Shown: positions 27,109 to 35,787 of the stretch, in pieces
How positions within the stretch are numbered: position 1 is the first letter of the stretch
Layout: the number at the start of each line of letters is the position of its first letter
DNA from: an uncultured Alphaproteobacteria bacterium
GTDB lineage: Bacteria > Pseudomonadota > Alphaproteobacteria > HIMB59
Assembly: GCA_902524245.1 (NCBI GenBank)
Contig: CABZCN010000001.1
Location: forward strand, 496,001-560,000
Direction: 5' to 3'
DNA: 64,000 nucleotides
Notes under the pieces: generated by a model
The model's database searches: none
Seen by the model: only the letters and a program-made list of their open reading frames with translations
What the model was told of the DNA's origin: nothing
Made by a program: the position numbers and the translations under genes

Positions 27109-28111
27109 GAATTAATATATTAGGTGATGGTCTTGTATTGTAATTATTAAGCTTGATTTTTCTAGTCTTCATATATTCGATAGCGTTCCAACCAATCATT
27201 GCAGCGTTGTCGGTACATAAAGATAAAGGTACCTGATGATAATTAAGTTTCTTTGTTGAAATAAGTTTTTGAAGCTCGGTATTTAAATATTTATTTGCTG
27301 CTACTCCACCACAAATAGAAAAATCATTAATTTTAATATTTTCTTTTTGTAAGAGTTTAATACTATTTAATATTTTAATTTCTAACACTTTAGATACAGT
27401 ATGTTGAAATGAAGCTGAAAAGTCTCTCAGAAATGATTTTGTTTTTTTATTATTTTTGATGGTATTTAGCGCTGCTGTCTTTAAACCTGAAAAAGAAAAA
27501 TCACAATTATTTTTTTTTGTTAAAGGCATTGGGAGTTTAAACTTCTCAACATTGCCACCTAATGCTAAGTGTTCTATTTCTGGTCCTCCAGGGTACCCCA
27601 ACCCTAAACCTCTAGCCACTTTATCAAAACACTCACCTGCTGAGTCATCAATTGTTGATCCAAGAGTGATAAAACTTTTTGAATTTTTAACCAATACTAA
27701 TGCAGTATTTCCTCCAGAAACGAGTAGACATAAATATGGAAACTTAATTTCAGATACAAGTCGAGGCGATAATAAATGTGCTTGTAAATGATTAATGGGA
27801 ACAAGTTTGACGTTTTTAGATATTGACAAACCTTTTGCAAAAGATGATCCCACAATTAATCCACCAATAAGCCCAGGTCCAAATGTTGCAGCAACTGCTG
27901 AAATTTTGGAAAAATTAATTTTTTTAATTGATTTACCTAATATATCTAGAATTTCTAAATGCTGTCGTGCTGCCATTTCGGGTATGACCCCCCCAAGATC
28001 TTTATGAAATTTCCTATGGTTAATTGTTTCATGAAACTCAACAGTTTTATCATCATTTACAATTGCTATAGATGTATCATCACAAGAACTTTCTATTGCT
28101 AAAACTTTCAT
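27095..28111 (-). CDS. tsaD: tRNA N6-adenosine threonylcarbamoyltransferase
   Basis: A 338-residue ASKHA-fold enzyme that places the threonylcarbamoyl group on A37 of ANN-decoding tRNAs. It shows 'VLAIESSCDDTSIAIV', the metal site 'INHLQAHLLSPRL', 'YLCLLVSGGNTALVLV', 'GSTIDDSAGECFDKVARGLGLGYPGGPEIE' and 'SICGGVAANKYL'. It heads the long minus-strand string that ends with LysE and is divergent from the Mic60-like gene (29 nt). Confidence 0.97.
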   Translation of the reverse strand: MKVLAIESSCDDTSIAIVNDDKTVEFHETINHRKFHKDLGGVIPEMAARQHLEILDILGKSIKKINFSKISAVAATFGPGLIGGLIVGSSFAKGLSISKNVKLVPINHLQAHLLSPRLVSEIKFPYLCLLVSGGNTALVLVKNSKSFITLGSTIDDSAGECFDKVARGLGLGYPGGPEIEHLALGGNVEKFKLPMPLTKKNNCDFSFSGLKTAALNTIKNNKKTKSFLRDFSASFQHTVSKVLEIKILNSIKLLQKENIKINDFSICGGVAANKYLNTELQKLISTKKLNYHQVPLSLCTDNAAMIGWNAIEYMKTRKIKLNNYNTRPSPNILIHEHF

Positions 28112-28140
28112 TATTATAAAAAAATATAGATTCTTATTGA

Positions 28141-28932
28141 ATGTCTGAAAATCAAAAAAATGAAAGTAAAAAAAGTTTTCTACAACGAAATCTTTTCCTA
28201 ATAGTAATATTTTTGATCGTTATAACTGTTGCAGGGGTCTACTTGTATCGAAATAACCTTTTAATATTTGATGAGACTCAAATCAGTAAATTAAATCAAG
28301 GAACTCAATCACCAAATATTCAAAAAGAAATAACACCTATTAATGATCTAAATAACAAAGAGCTGGAAGATAAAGTAGATCGTCTTGAGTCTCTCATACT
28401 AGAGTTAGCAAAAAATGTTCAAGAAATACCCCAAACTACTGTTGTTGAGCCAGAGCAACAACAAATTACATTATCCAATGATGAGGCATATGAATTAATT
28501 TTGTCTATAAATCAGATTATAATTAATATTGATCAACAACAAATTCGAAATAAAAATATTCAAAAACTTCAAAATCAATATTTATTTTTTAATGAAGAAA
28601 AACTTAAAGAATTACTCACTATTCCAGACTATACATATTCAGTTCAGCAATTACAGATTAATGAAAATACATATGTACAAAATGAGTTTATGAAACGAAA
28701 TAATTTTCAATGGCTTAAAAGAATTATTGAAAATATATTTGAAATTCAGATAACAAAAAATTCATTAGAACCCTTACCATCGTTTATTAATGCAATGCAT
28801 AATCGACAATATACAAAGGCGATAATTGAATACGAGAAATTAAATGCTAATCAAAAAATATTTTTTAAATCTTCTTATGAGCTAGCTCAAATCTATAACG
28901 ATAACCAAATTTTTTTAGAGAACATGATTTAA
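28141..28932 (+). CDS. Mic60/mitofilin-like inner-membrane protein (COG4223-like)
   Basis: A 263-residue protein with one N-terminal membrane segment (about 18-36, 'LFLIVIFLIVITVAGVYLY'). A short coiled stretch follows (about 72-95, 'NKELEDKVDRLESLILELAKNVQ'). The helical C-terminus ('WLKRIIENIFEIQITKN...LPSFINAMHNRQYTKAIIEYEKL') matches the mitofilin end. Position beside a HemY-like gene, overlapping it by one base, is the classic alphaproteobacterial context. Bacterial Mic60 bends membranes and contacts the outer membrane. This copy is short. Confidence 0.62.
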   Translation: MSENQKNESKKSFLQRNLFLIVIFLIVITVAGVYLYRNNLLIFDETQISKLNQGTQSPNIQKEITPINDLNNKELEDKVDRLESLILELAKNVQEIPQTTVVEPEQQQITLSNDEAYELILSINQIIINIDQQQIRNKNIQKLQNQYLFFNEEKLKELLTIPDYTYSVQQLQINENTYVQNEFMKRNNFQWLKRIIENIFEIQITKNSLEPLPSFINAMHNRQYTKAIIEYEKLNANQKIFFKSSYELAQIYNDNQIFLENMI

Positions 28933-29363
28933 TGATAAGACTTCTAATAATTTTAATAATTTTTATAAGTGGTTACGGTTTTCTTTTTTATCTGTTTAAC
29001 AATGCTGGCAATCTTTCACTCGTTTTAGGCATTTGGCAACTGAGCATTCCCATTGTCCAATTACTTTTTGTCTTAATAACATTTATTATTCTTGTAATTT
29101 TGTTTTCTTATGCATTTACAAAGCTTTTTATTTATCCACGAGCTGCATATATGCGCTACAAATCCTCAAATGAGCAAAAAGGTCTTGAACATTTAAGAGA
29201 GACATTAGTTGCAATAACGGAGGGCAATACAGACAAAGCTACACAAAGTCAGAAAAAATTTAAAAAATATTTAGGTAAAGATCCTTTAAACAAAATATTA
29301 CAAACGCAAATTAAAAAAACAAAGGATCTAAAAATAGTTAATGTTGAAAAAGGCTCGGATTAA
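28932..29363 (+). CDS. Truncated HemY-like membrane protein
   Basis: 143 residues with two membrane segments (about 2-20 and 40-65), then a short soluble tail ('YPRAAYMRYKSSNEQKGLEHLRETLVAITEGNTDKATQ'). This matches the N-terminal HemY domain that precedes TPRs in full-length HemY (about 400-500 residues). The TPR part is missing. The stop overlaps the convergent EamA gene by 4 nt, so the short form is not an edge artefact. HemY's own role is not settled. Confidence 0.6.
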   Translation: MIRLLIILIIFISGYGFLFYLFNNAGNLSLVLGIWQLSIPIVQLLFVLITFIILVILFSYAFTKLFIYPRAAYMRYKSSNEQKGLEHLRETLVAITEGNTDKATQSQKKFKKYLGKDPLNKILQTQIKKTKDLKIVNVEKGSD

Positions 29364-30244
29364 TTTAAAAAAATTACTCCTGCTCCAAAACAAGTAAGAG
29401 TAGCGCCTATCACTGCTAGATGCCCTGCATAATTTTTAGTAACAATCCACAATATCGGTATTATCATAATTGGCATTGTGCTTGATAAAGTTGAAATAAT
29501 TCCAGGATCTCCATTTTTAAGAGCAATTATTAACATAGTCATTCCAACGCCCATTCCCATAAAGCCAAGAAAAATACTATAAAATGTTTTTTTAACGTCT
29601 TTCATCCTTTCTAAAAGATTATTATTTTTCAGAAATCCTAAGCTAAAAAACATCAATATCGCTGCAATTAAAACTCTCACATAAGACACAATGATAGGGT
29701 CTGTTACCTCAAGCGCAGGTTTCATAAGAATGATTCCAATAGCCTGACACAGTGCTAGACCAACACCTGCAATCAGTCCAATATATTTGTTGCCTTGAAT
29801 GTTTTCTAAGTCATCATCAGCAATTGTTCGATTAAATTGTATTGCAACTATAATTCCAAAAAAAATTAAAATGCATCCGAAGAGCTCGATCATAGAGGGA
29901 AGTGTTTGTAAAAATATTTCAGCTAAAATGATAGTAAAGGGTATTTGCAAAGAAAATAATAAAGCTTGCCTTCTTGGCCCAAGTCTTTTGAGGCAAACAA
30001 ATAAAAAAGTATCTCCTATTATAATGCCAATTACAGAAGATAAAAATATTGCTATAAATACTGATTTATTAAAATAAATTGGATCCCAATTAATTACAAT
30101 GTAGGGTAAAAAAAGTACTATTATTCCTAATAGCCTTAAAAGATTATAATTATAACTTCCAAAATATCTGACAATTCTAGTAGCAGATAAAGCAACCATT
30201 GACCACGTAGCCGCAGCACCAATTGCTAAGATATATCCAATCAC
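29360..30244 (-). CDS. EamA-family (DMT) transporter
   Basis: A 294-residue inner-membrane protein with about ten hydrophobic helices arranged as two EamA repeats (about 1-135 and 150-294). Motif-like stretches are 'AIGAAATWSMVALSATRI' and the second-repeat 'AGVGLALCQAIGIILMKPAL'. Families of this type export metabolites or take up small solutes. The substrate cannot be read from the sequence. Confidence 0.85.
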   Translation of the reverse strand: MIGYILAIGAAATWSMVALSATRIVRYFGSYNYNLLRLLGIIVLFLPYIVINWDPIYFNKSVFIAIFLSSVIGIIIGDTFLFVCLKRLGPRRQALLFSLQIPFTIILAEIFLQTLPSMIELFGCILIFFGIIVAIQFNRTIADDDLENIQGNKYIGLIAGVGLALCQAIGIILMKPALEVTDPIIVSYVRVLIAAILMFFSLGFLKNNNLLERMKDVKKTFYSIFLGFMGMGVGMTMLIIALKNGDPGIISTLSSTMPIMIIPILWIVTKNYAGHLAVIGATLTCFGAGVIFLN

Positions 30245-30290
30245 GCGAGGATCTTAATGACAAATTAAAAAAATGATATGTTAAATTAGT

Positions 30291-30317
30291 AAAAAAAAAG
30301 GGGCCAATAATGACCCC
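30291..30317 (-). terminator. Rho-independent terminator after the BI-1 gene
   Basis: A GGGG-x-CA / TG-x-CCCC stem (7 bp, one mismatch) with an ATAA loop. On the minus strand it is followed by nine T (plus-strand A run 30291-30299). It lies 24 nt beyond the stop of the minus-strand BI-1 gene. Confidence 0.75.
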
Positions 30318-30340
30318 TCATAATTAAATTTGAAATTTAT

Positions 30341-31048
30341 TTATCTTCTTTGACCAAATAACTGCATCAACATTATGAATAGGTTTATAAAGTCTAAGTA
30401 TAATGTTAGTGCACCCATGATTGCAGCTTTTCCTGCAAATGCAGTTCCAGCAACTTGATAATAAGTTGATTTAATTCTTTGAGTATCGTAAGCAGTTAAA
30501 CCCACAAACACTAAAACACCCACACAAGAAATTACAAACTGCATCGCTGAACTTTGTAAAAAAATATTTACAATACTAGCAATAATAATTCCAATGAGCC
30601 CCATTATAAGAAATGAACCAAACTTGGTTAAATCTCTTTTAGTTGCATATCCATAGATGCTCATTGCAGCAAATGTACAGCTTGTGATTAAAAATACTCT
30701 AACAATGCTGACACCAGTGAAAACTATGAATATATAAGACAATGAAATTCCCATCACAGCAGCGAAGGCCCAAAATGTCATTTGAGCTGCAGAGGTAGAC
30801 ATTTTTTGTAATCTTGCACCTAAAAAGAAAATAAATCCAAGTGGAGCGAGCATTACAACCCATTGAAGTGCTGTGCCATAAATAGCCCCCATTAAAGTAG
30901 GAGACTGAGAAAATCCCCATGCCACTAAACCACTTATCGCTAAACCAGAGGTCATGTAATTATAGACTTTCATCATATAATCTCTTAAGCCCTGATCTAT
31001 AGCTGTAGATTGTGACTGCGAATATGTATTTTGTTTTAATTCGACCAT
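30341..31048 (-). CDS. Bax inhibitor-1/YccA-family membrane protein
   Basis: A 235-residue protein with a soluble ~25-residue N-terminus and seven hydrophobic segments. The family's 'VFVGLTAYDTQRIKSTYY' near residue 180 and 'GALTLYLDFINLFIMLMQLFGQRR' at the C-terminus are clear. The YccA/YbhL group is linked to membrane quality control, calcium leak or FtsH regulation in other bacteria. It has its own terminator and an AAGGAG ribosome-binding site (31054-31059, minus strand). Confidence 0.93.
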   Translation of the reverse strand: MVELKQNTYSQSQSTAIDQGLRDYMMKVYNYMTSGLAISGLVAWGFSQSPTLMGAIYGTALQWVVMLAPLGFIFFLGARLQKMSTSAAQMTFWAFAAVMGISLSYIFIVFTGVSIVRVFLITSCTFAAMSIYGYATKRDLTKFGSFLIMGLIGIIIASIVNIFLQSSAMQFVISCVGVLVFVGLTAYDTQRIKSTYYQVAGTAFAGKAAIMGALTLYLDFINLFIMLMQLFGQRR

Positions 31049-31119
31049 TATTTCTCCTTAATTATTTTTAATATGGCTATTATCTTGATATTTTTCAAGT
31101 AAAACCGTATGAATCTTTT

Positions 31120-32157
31120 ATGAAATTCAAACCCTTAGGAAATACTGACCTTCAAGTTAGCCTTATTTGCCTTGGTACAATGACCTGGGGAGAGCAAAAT
31201 ACAGAAAATGAGGCTTTTGAGCAAATGGATTATTCTATGGAAAAAGGGGTCAATTTCTTTGATACCGCGGAATATTATTCAGTTAAAGGAAAAGAAAAAA
31301 CATATGGTGCTACTGAAAAAATAATTGGTAATTGGTTTAAACAGAAAAAAAACAGAGAGAAAGTAATATTAGCATCAAAAGTCGCAGGCCCTGATGTAAG
31401 ATGGATTAGAGGAGGTGGCCTACAATTTAATGAGAAACATTTCACCGAAGCATTAGAGGGAAGCCTGCAAAGATTACAAACAGATTATATTGATCTTTAT
31501 CAACTACATTGGCCAGAGAGAAAAACAAATTTTTTTGGAAGGTTGGGATATAAAAATTACAAAGAGGAAAAAGATTGGACACCCTTCGAAGAAATTTTAG
31601 AAACAGCAAAAAAATTTATCGATCAAGGTAAGATTAGATATCTAGGCTTATCTAATGAAACCCCCTATGGCTTATCCAATTACATCAACTTGTCTAAATA
31701 TAAAAACCTACCAAGAGTTATGTCTGTCCAAAATCCATATAGTTTATTAAACAGAACTTATGAGGTTGGTATGTCTGAAATATCCATTAGAGATCAGGTA
31801 GGTTTGTTAGCTTACTCTCCTTTAGCTTGCGGGGTGTTAACTGGAAAATATAGAAATTCAAAAAAACCTGACGGTGCACGCTTAACAATTTGGGACGATT
31901 GGACTAGGTACACTAATGAGAGATCAATTGTTGCTACAGAGCAATATTGTAAAATTGCAGAGGATAACGGGCTTACTCCAACTGAACTATCACTTGCATT
32001 TGTTAACCAACAAGATTTTGTCACAAGTAATATTATTGGCGCAACAAAAATGGATCAGTTAAAAGAAAATATAAATTCAGTAGATATACAACTATCAAAA
32101 GAAATTATTGATGAAATTAATGATGTACATGAAAACAATCCATCACCTGCACCTTAA
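31120..32157 (+). CDS. Aldo/keto reductase (Tas-like)
   Basis: A 345-residue NADP(H)-dependent TIM-barrel reductase. It has 'LICLGTMTWGEQNTENEAFEQMDYSMEKGVNFFDTAEYY' with the catalytic Asp and Tyr, 'VILASKVAG' (Lys), 'YIDLYQLHWPER' (His) and 'IRYLGLSNETPYGLSNY'. The Tas-like marks are 'QNPYSLLNRTYEVGMSEIS' and 'AYSPLACGVLTGKY'. It is followed after 3 nt by phhB on the same strand. The natural substrate is unknown. Confidence 0.92.
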   Translation: MKFKPLGNTDLQVSLICLGTMTWGEQNTENEAFEQMDYSMEKGVNFFDTAEYYSVKGKEKTYGATEKIIGNWFKQKKNREKVILASKVAGPDVRWIRGGGLQFNEKHFTEALEGSLQRLQTDYIDLYQLHWPERKTNFFGRLGYKNYKEEKDWTPFEEILETAKKFIDQGKIRYLGLSNETPYGLSNYINLSKYKNLPRVMSVQNPYSLLNRTYEVGMSEISIRDQVGLLAYSPLACGVLTGKYRNSKKPDGARLTIWDDWTRYTNERSIVATEQYCKIAEDNGLTPTELSLAFVNQQDFVTSNIIGATKMDQLKENINSVDIQLSKEIIDEINDVHENNPSPAP

Positions 32158-32160
32158 GCT

Positions 32161-32403
32161 ATGACTGATTGGCCAAAAGACAATAAGGGTAGATTGACAA
32201 AAACTTTTGAATTCAAAAACTACAGAAAAAGCTTTGCCTTTACTAGCCAAGTGGCGATGTTATCCGAGAAAAAAAATCATCATCCTCAAATTATTTTAGA
32301 TTACGGAACTGTTACAATTTTCCTTATTTCCCACGATGTTCAAAAAGTTACCCAAAGAGACCTAGATTTAGCAGAGCAAATCGATAAACTTTATCAAGAA
32401 TGA
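32161..32403 (+). CDS. phhB: 4a-hydroxytetrahydrobiopterin dehydratase
   Basis: An 80-residue pterin-4a-carbinolamine dehydratase with the family core 'KSFAFTSQVAMLSEKKNHHPQIILDYGTVTIFLISHD', including the HH(P) pair that binds the pterin. It lacks the usual ~15-residue N-terminal lead, so it is a minimal form. No phenylalanine hydroxylase gene is seen in the window; the role may be in molybdopterin or pterin recycling instead. It overlaps the DUF3429 gene by 4 nt. Confidence 0.92.
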   Translation: MTDWPKDNKGRLTKTFEFKNYRKSFAFTSQVAMLSEKKNHHPQIILDYGTVTIFLISHDVQKVTQRDLDLAEQIDKLYQE

Positions 32404-32798
32404 TTTACCTTATAGGTATTCCTGGTTTAATTCCTTTTTATCTTTGTTTTTACAACATCGATTTAATATTTCTTGATTTTGATAAAGACATGTTCGTTTA
32501 TTACTCTGCAGTCATAATGTCATTTTTGGGTGCAGTGTATTGGGGTGTTTATCTTCAATCAAAAAATAATATTGCAATTTTGTTTAGTGTTTGCCCAGCT
32601 GTTTATGCATTTTTGGTTTTAGCATTTGACTTAAAATTTGGTGAAACTATAGGGCTTTTTATAGCAGGTTATTTTATTGTTTTATGCTTTGATTTCTTTT
32701 TTTATTTCAAAGAAAAAATAATTAAAACTGATTACTTTATTTTGAGGTTAATACTAACAGCAGGTATTGCTCCAGCACATATTCTATATATTTTATAA
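32400..32798 (+). CDS. DUF3429 membrane protein
   Basis: 132 residues with about four to five hydrophobic segments ('LIGIPGLIPFYLCFY', 'MSFLGAVYWGVYL', 'VCPAVYAFLVLAF', 'LRLILTAGIAPAHILYIL'). These match the short alphaproteobacterial DUF3429 family. Function is unknown. It is translationally coupled to phhB (ATGA overlap) and convergent with the ChrR-like gene. Confidence 0.78.
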   Translation: MIYLIGIPGLIPFYLCFYNIDLIFLDFDKDMFVYYSAVIMSFLGAVYWGVYLQSKNNIAILFSVCPAVYAFLVLAFDLKFGETIGLFIAGYFIVLCFDFFFYFKEKIIKTDYFILRLILTAGIAPAHILYIL

Positions 32799-32804
32799 TT
32801 AAAA

Positions 32805-33419
32805 TTAGTTAGCGATTAAATTTAATAGTTTACCAAATTTACCGGAGAATTTAATTTTACCGTGAGTATAAGCTAGTCCAATACAACCAGTTTTTGCATC
32901 ACCAACAGGTGTATGATTATGATCATCACTTCTTACTTGAACAGATCCTTGTTTATAATCGCCATACTCATCACTATAAGAACCGTGTAAAACTAAAAAA
33001 CTCTCATTGCCTTCATGTGTGTGCTGAGGAATTTTTGCACCAGGCATTACGTGGATAAGTTCTAGTTTTTCATTGTTGTCCTTGGGGAGTATAGAAGCAA
33101 CTTTAACATCCTTAAAAGATTTCCACTTAATATTTTTATTTTTTAAGTGGGATCTTAAAGTAATTGGTAATTGACTTAACAAAGGATCATGCTCCTCATC
33201 AATTTGAGGTGATGAAGTTTCATTTTTTGTTTGATCTAAAACTTTATCCCATAATTCATTAGAGAGGGGCAAGGTATCAGACTTATCTAAAAAATAACCA
33301 CCCACCTCATTCATCGCAGAGTTTAGAGATTTGTTCTCAGGATCAACTTCGGCCAAGCACTGCTGGAAAATAAGACTTGCAGGTGAATTTACGGGTGTAC
33401 TAAGAATTTCGAATGTCAT
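32805..33419 (-). CDS. ChrR-like cupin anti-sigma factor lacking N-terminal zinc ligands
   Basis: A 204-residue protein, partner of the ECF sigma gene 2 nt upstream on the same strand. The C-terminal cupin (about 95-204) keeps its metal-site pattern 'PQHTHEGNESFLVLHG' (HxH...E) and 'DDHNHTPVGD'. The N-terminal helical part ('LIFQQCLAEVDPENKSLNSAMNEVGGYFLD') aligns with the ChrR sigma-binding domain, but the usual HxxxCxxC zinc ligands are not there. Known ChrR releases its sigma factor on singlet oxygen. Whether this one does so without that zinc site is open. Confidence 0.75.
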   Translation of the reverse strand: MTFEILSTPVNSPASLIFQQCLAEVDPENKSLNSAMNEVGGYFLDKSDTLPLSNELWDKVLDQTKNETSSPQIDEEHDPLLSQLPITLRSHLKNKNIKWKSFKDVKVASILPKDNNEKLELIHVMPGAKIPQHTHEGNESFLVLHGSYSDEYGDYKQGSVQVRSDDHNHTPVGDAKTGCIGLAYTHGKIKFSGKFGKLLNLIAN

Positions 33420-33421
33420 TT

Positions 33422-34021
33422 TTAATTAACCATACTTCCGCCGTCATTATTTAGATTAACCATACTGCCGTCTTGTTCCAATTTGCCGCGGATCTTCTCT
33501 AATGCTAGTCGAATTCTTGACTTTACAGTGCCTAATGGGATTTTGGTGATCTCAGCGATTTCACCATGAGATTTCTCCTCGAAGAAATTCATTTTTAGCA
33601 GATCTAGTTGATCTTTTGGTAGATCATCTAAATATTGTGCCACCATTTCAAACTTTTGATCATGTTCTATATTCTCATCCGCTTTAGACTCAACGGGAGG
33701 CAAAATGGCAGTCTCAATATCCTCCAAGACCGCTTTTCTGGTTTTTCTTAAAATATCAATTTTCTTGTTCCGAGCGATAGTATAAATCCATGTGCTTGGT
33801 GAAGCTACAGACGGGTCATAATAATCAGCTTTAGTCCAGATAATCGTCATGGTTTCTTGGATGATTTCTTCTGCGACTGCATCATCTGCACCTGACTTCA
33901 TTAAAAAAGACTTTAGCCTTGGACCAAAATAATCAAAAATTTTTTTAAAACTCCCAATATCCTGCCTTTCAGCAATATTCTTAAGGGCCTCCACAAAGGG
34001 ATTTTTAACTTTTACCATCAA
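33422..34021 (-). CDS. ECF sigma factor (RpoE/ECF11-like)
   Basis: A 199-residue sigma-70-family protein. Region 2 runs 'IFDYFGPRLKSFLMKSGADDAVAEEIIQETMTIIWTKADYYDP...STWIYTIARNKKIDILRK'. Region 4 is 'LPKDQLDLLKMNFFEEKSHGEIAEITKIPLGTVKSRIRLALEKIRGKL'. With a ChrR-like cupin gene directly downstream, it probably drives a photo-oxidative or general oxidative stress response. The C-terminus ends in a small tandem duplication ('DGSMVN'/'GGSMVN'). It is divergent from the IalB-like gene (76 nt). Confidence 0.93.
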   Translation of the reverse strand: MMVKVKNPFVEALKNIAERQDIGSFKKIFDYFGPRLKSFLMKSGADDAVAEEIIQETMTIIWTKADYYDPSVASPSTWIYTIARNKKIDILRKTRKAVLEDIETAILPPVESKADENIEHDQKFEMVAQYLDDLPKDQLDLLKMNFFEEKSHGEIAEITKIPLGTVKSRIRLALEKIRGKLEQDGSMVNLNNDGGSMVN

Positions 34022-34097
34022 TCTCTCCGCCTATATCTTTCCATTTATTATTTTAAAAATCAATCTTAATTGGTATATTCTCTGACATTAAATCACC

Positions 34098-34574
34098 ATG
34101 TTTAAAAAAAAATTATTATACTTAAGTTTATGCTTATCTCTTTTTGTAAGCAATTTGTTTGCTACCCACTCCATCGACTTTGAGCATGGCAAGTGGTCTT
34201 TTAAAAAAATAAACAACAAAACATGTTCAATTTTCCAAGTACCTACATCAGAAAAAGGTGACTACACAAATAGAGGTTCAGTAATTTTTTATGTGTTTAA
34301 AGAAGGCGCAGCTGAATACGTAAGAATAGATGCTGGTTATCCTTATGACTCACAAAAATATGTTAAAGTAACTATTGACTCAAAAAATTATCAATTTTTC
34401 GGAGAAGATGACTCAGCATGGTCAATGGCAGATGATACTGTCATCATTGATGCTTTAAAAGCTGGCAAAAAAATGACAGTTATTGGATATTCTAAAAGAG
34501 GCACAGAGACATCAGATACATACACGTTAATAGGTTTTACTAACGCGTATAATTCTCTTCAACAAGACTGCTAA
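34098..34574 (+). CDS. IalB-like secreted protein
   Basis: 158 residues with a signal peptide ('[17 protein letters not shown]'). The body '[31 protein letters not shown]', '[20 protein letters not shown]' and '[40 protein letters not shown]' matches the invasion-associated locus B (IalB) fold, common in free-living alphaproteobacteria where no invasion is involved. It is a periplasmic protein of unknown role. It is followed by argG after 5 nt. Confidence 0.75.
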   Translation: MFKKKLLYLSLCLSLFVSNLFATHSIDFEHGKWSFKKINNKTCSIFQVPTSEKGDYTNRGSVIFYVFKEGAAEYVRIDAGYPYDSQKYVKVTIDSKNYQFFGEDDSAWSMADDTVIIDALKAGKKMTVIGYSKRGTETSDTYTLIGFTNAYNSLQQDC

Positions 34575-34579
34575 AAAAA

Positions 34580-35773
34580 ATGAAAAATAAAATTGTTTTA
34601 GCCTACTCAGGCGGCTTGGATACAAGTGTCATATTAAAGTGGTTGCAAACTGAATATAATGCAGATGTAATCGCCTACGCAGCAGATCTTGGCCAAGGAG
34701 CAGAATTAACTGAAGCAAAAACCAAAGCAAAAAAACTTGGTGCAAAGAAAATATACATTGAAAATTTAAAAGAGGAATTTGTTCGCGATTATGTTTTTCC
34801 AATGTTTCGTTGTAATACGATATATGAGGGCGAATATCTTTTAGGGACATCAATTGCTCGACCATTAATAGCAAAAAGACAAATTGAAATTGCAAAAAAG
34901 GAAAAAGCTAATGCTGTCTCCCATGGAGCAACAGGTAAAGGAAATGACCAAGTGCGTTTTGAATTTTCTTACTATGCTCTAGAACCCAAAATAAAAGTCA
35001 TTGCACCTTGGAGAGAGTGGGATTTGTCATCAAGAACTAAATTGTTGGAATTTGCTGCTAAAAACAAAATCCCAATCATGAAACATAATAAAAAAGAGGC
35101 CCCTTATAGTGTCGATGCAAATGTTCTTCATCGATCAGCAGAAGGAAAAATCTTGGAAGACCCCTGGAAAAGACCGCCTGAAAACGTTTTTGGAATTTCT
35201 AAAAGCCCACAGTCAGCACCAAACAAAGAGACAGTAATAACTATTCAGTTTAAAAATGGAGATCCCATTGCTATTAACGGCAAAAAACTCTCACCATTTA
35301 ATCTACTAGAAAAGCTAAATAATCTTGGAGCAGCAAACGGAATTGGAAGAGTGGATATTGTAGAAAATAGATACGTAGGCATTAAATCACGTGGTGTCTA
35401 TGAAACACCTGGTGGTACAATTCTTCTCAAAGCCCATCGTGCAATGGAAAGCATTACTCTGGATAGAGAGGAAGTTTTTACAAAAGACGAACTCATGCCT
35501 AAATATGCAAGGTTAATTTACAATGGTTATTGGTTTGCACCAGAAAGAGTAATGATGCAAAAAGCAATCGACGCCACTCAGAAAAGAGTAAACGGTGAGG
35601 TAAAATTAGTTCTTTATAAAGGTAATGTGACTGTTATCGGAAGAAAATCTCCTAATAGTCTATACGATGAAAATCTAGCAACCTTTGAGTCCTCAAATTA
35701 TGATCAAAGAGATGCAGAGGGTTTTATAAAACTTAACGCGTTAAGACTCAAAAAGAATAAAATTAAATTTTAA
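34580..35773 (+). CDS. argG: Argininosuccinate synthase
   Basis: A 397-residue enzyme that joins citrulline and aspartate with ATP. '[18 protein letters not shown]' (about 5-22) is the PP-loop. '[23 protein letters not shown]', '[22 protein letters not shown]', '[21 protein letters not shown]' and '[22 protein letters not shown]' complete the family signature. Length is standard. It is convergent with the TolC-like gene (14 nt). Confidence 0.98.
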   Translation: MKNKIVLAYSGGLDTSVILKWLQTEYNADVIAYAADLGQGAELTEAKTKAKKLGAKKIYIENLKEEFVRDYVFPMFRCNTIYEGEYLLGTSIARPLIAKRQIEIAKKEKANAVSHGATGKGNDQVRFEFSYYALEPKIKVIAPWREWDLSSRTKLLEFAAKNKIPIMKHNKKEAPYSVDANVLHRSAEGKILEDPWKRPPENVFGISKSPQSAPNKETVITIQFKNGDPIAINGKKLSPFNLLEKLNNLGAANGIGRVDIVENRYVGIKSRGVYETPGGTILLKAHRAMESITLDREEVFTKDELMPKYARLIYNGYWFAPERVMMQKAIDATQKRVNGEVKLVLYKGNVTVIGRKSPNSLYDENLATFESSNYDQRDAEGFIKLNALRLKKNKIKF

Positions 35774-35787
35774 ATTATAATAATGAG

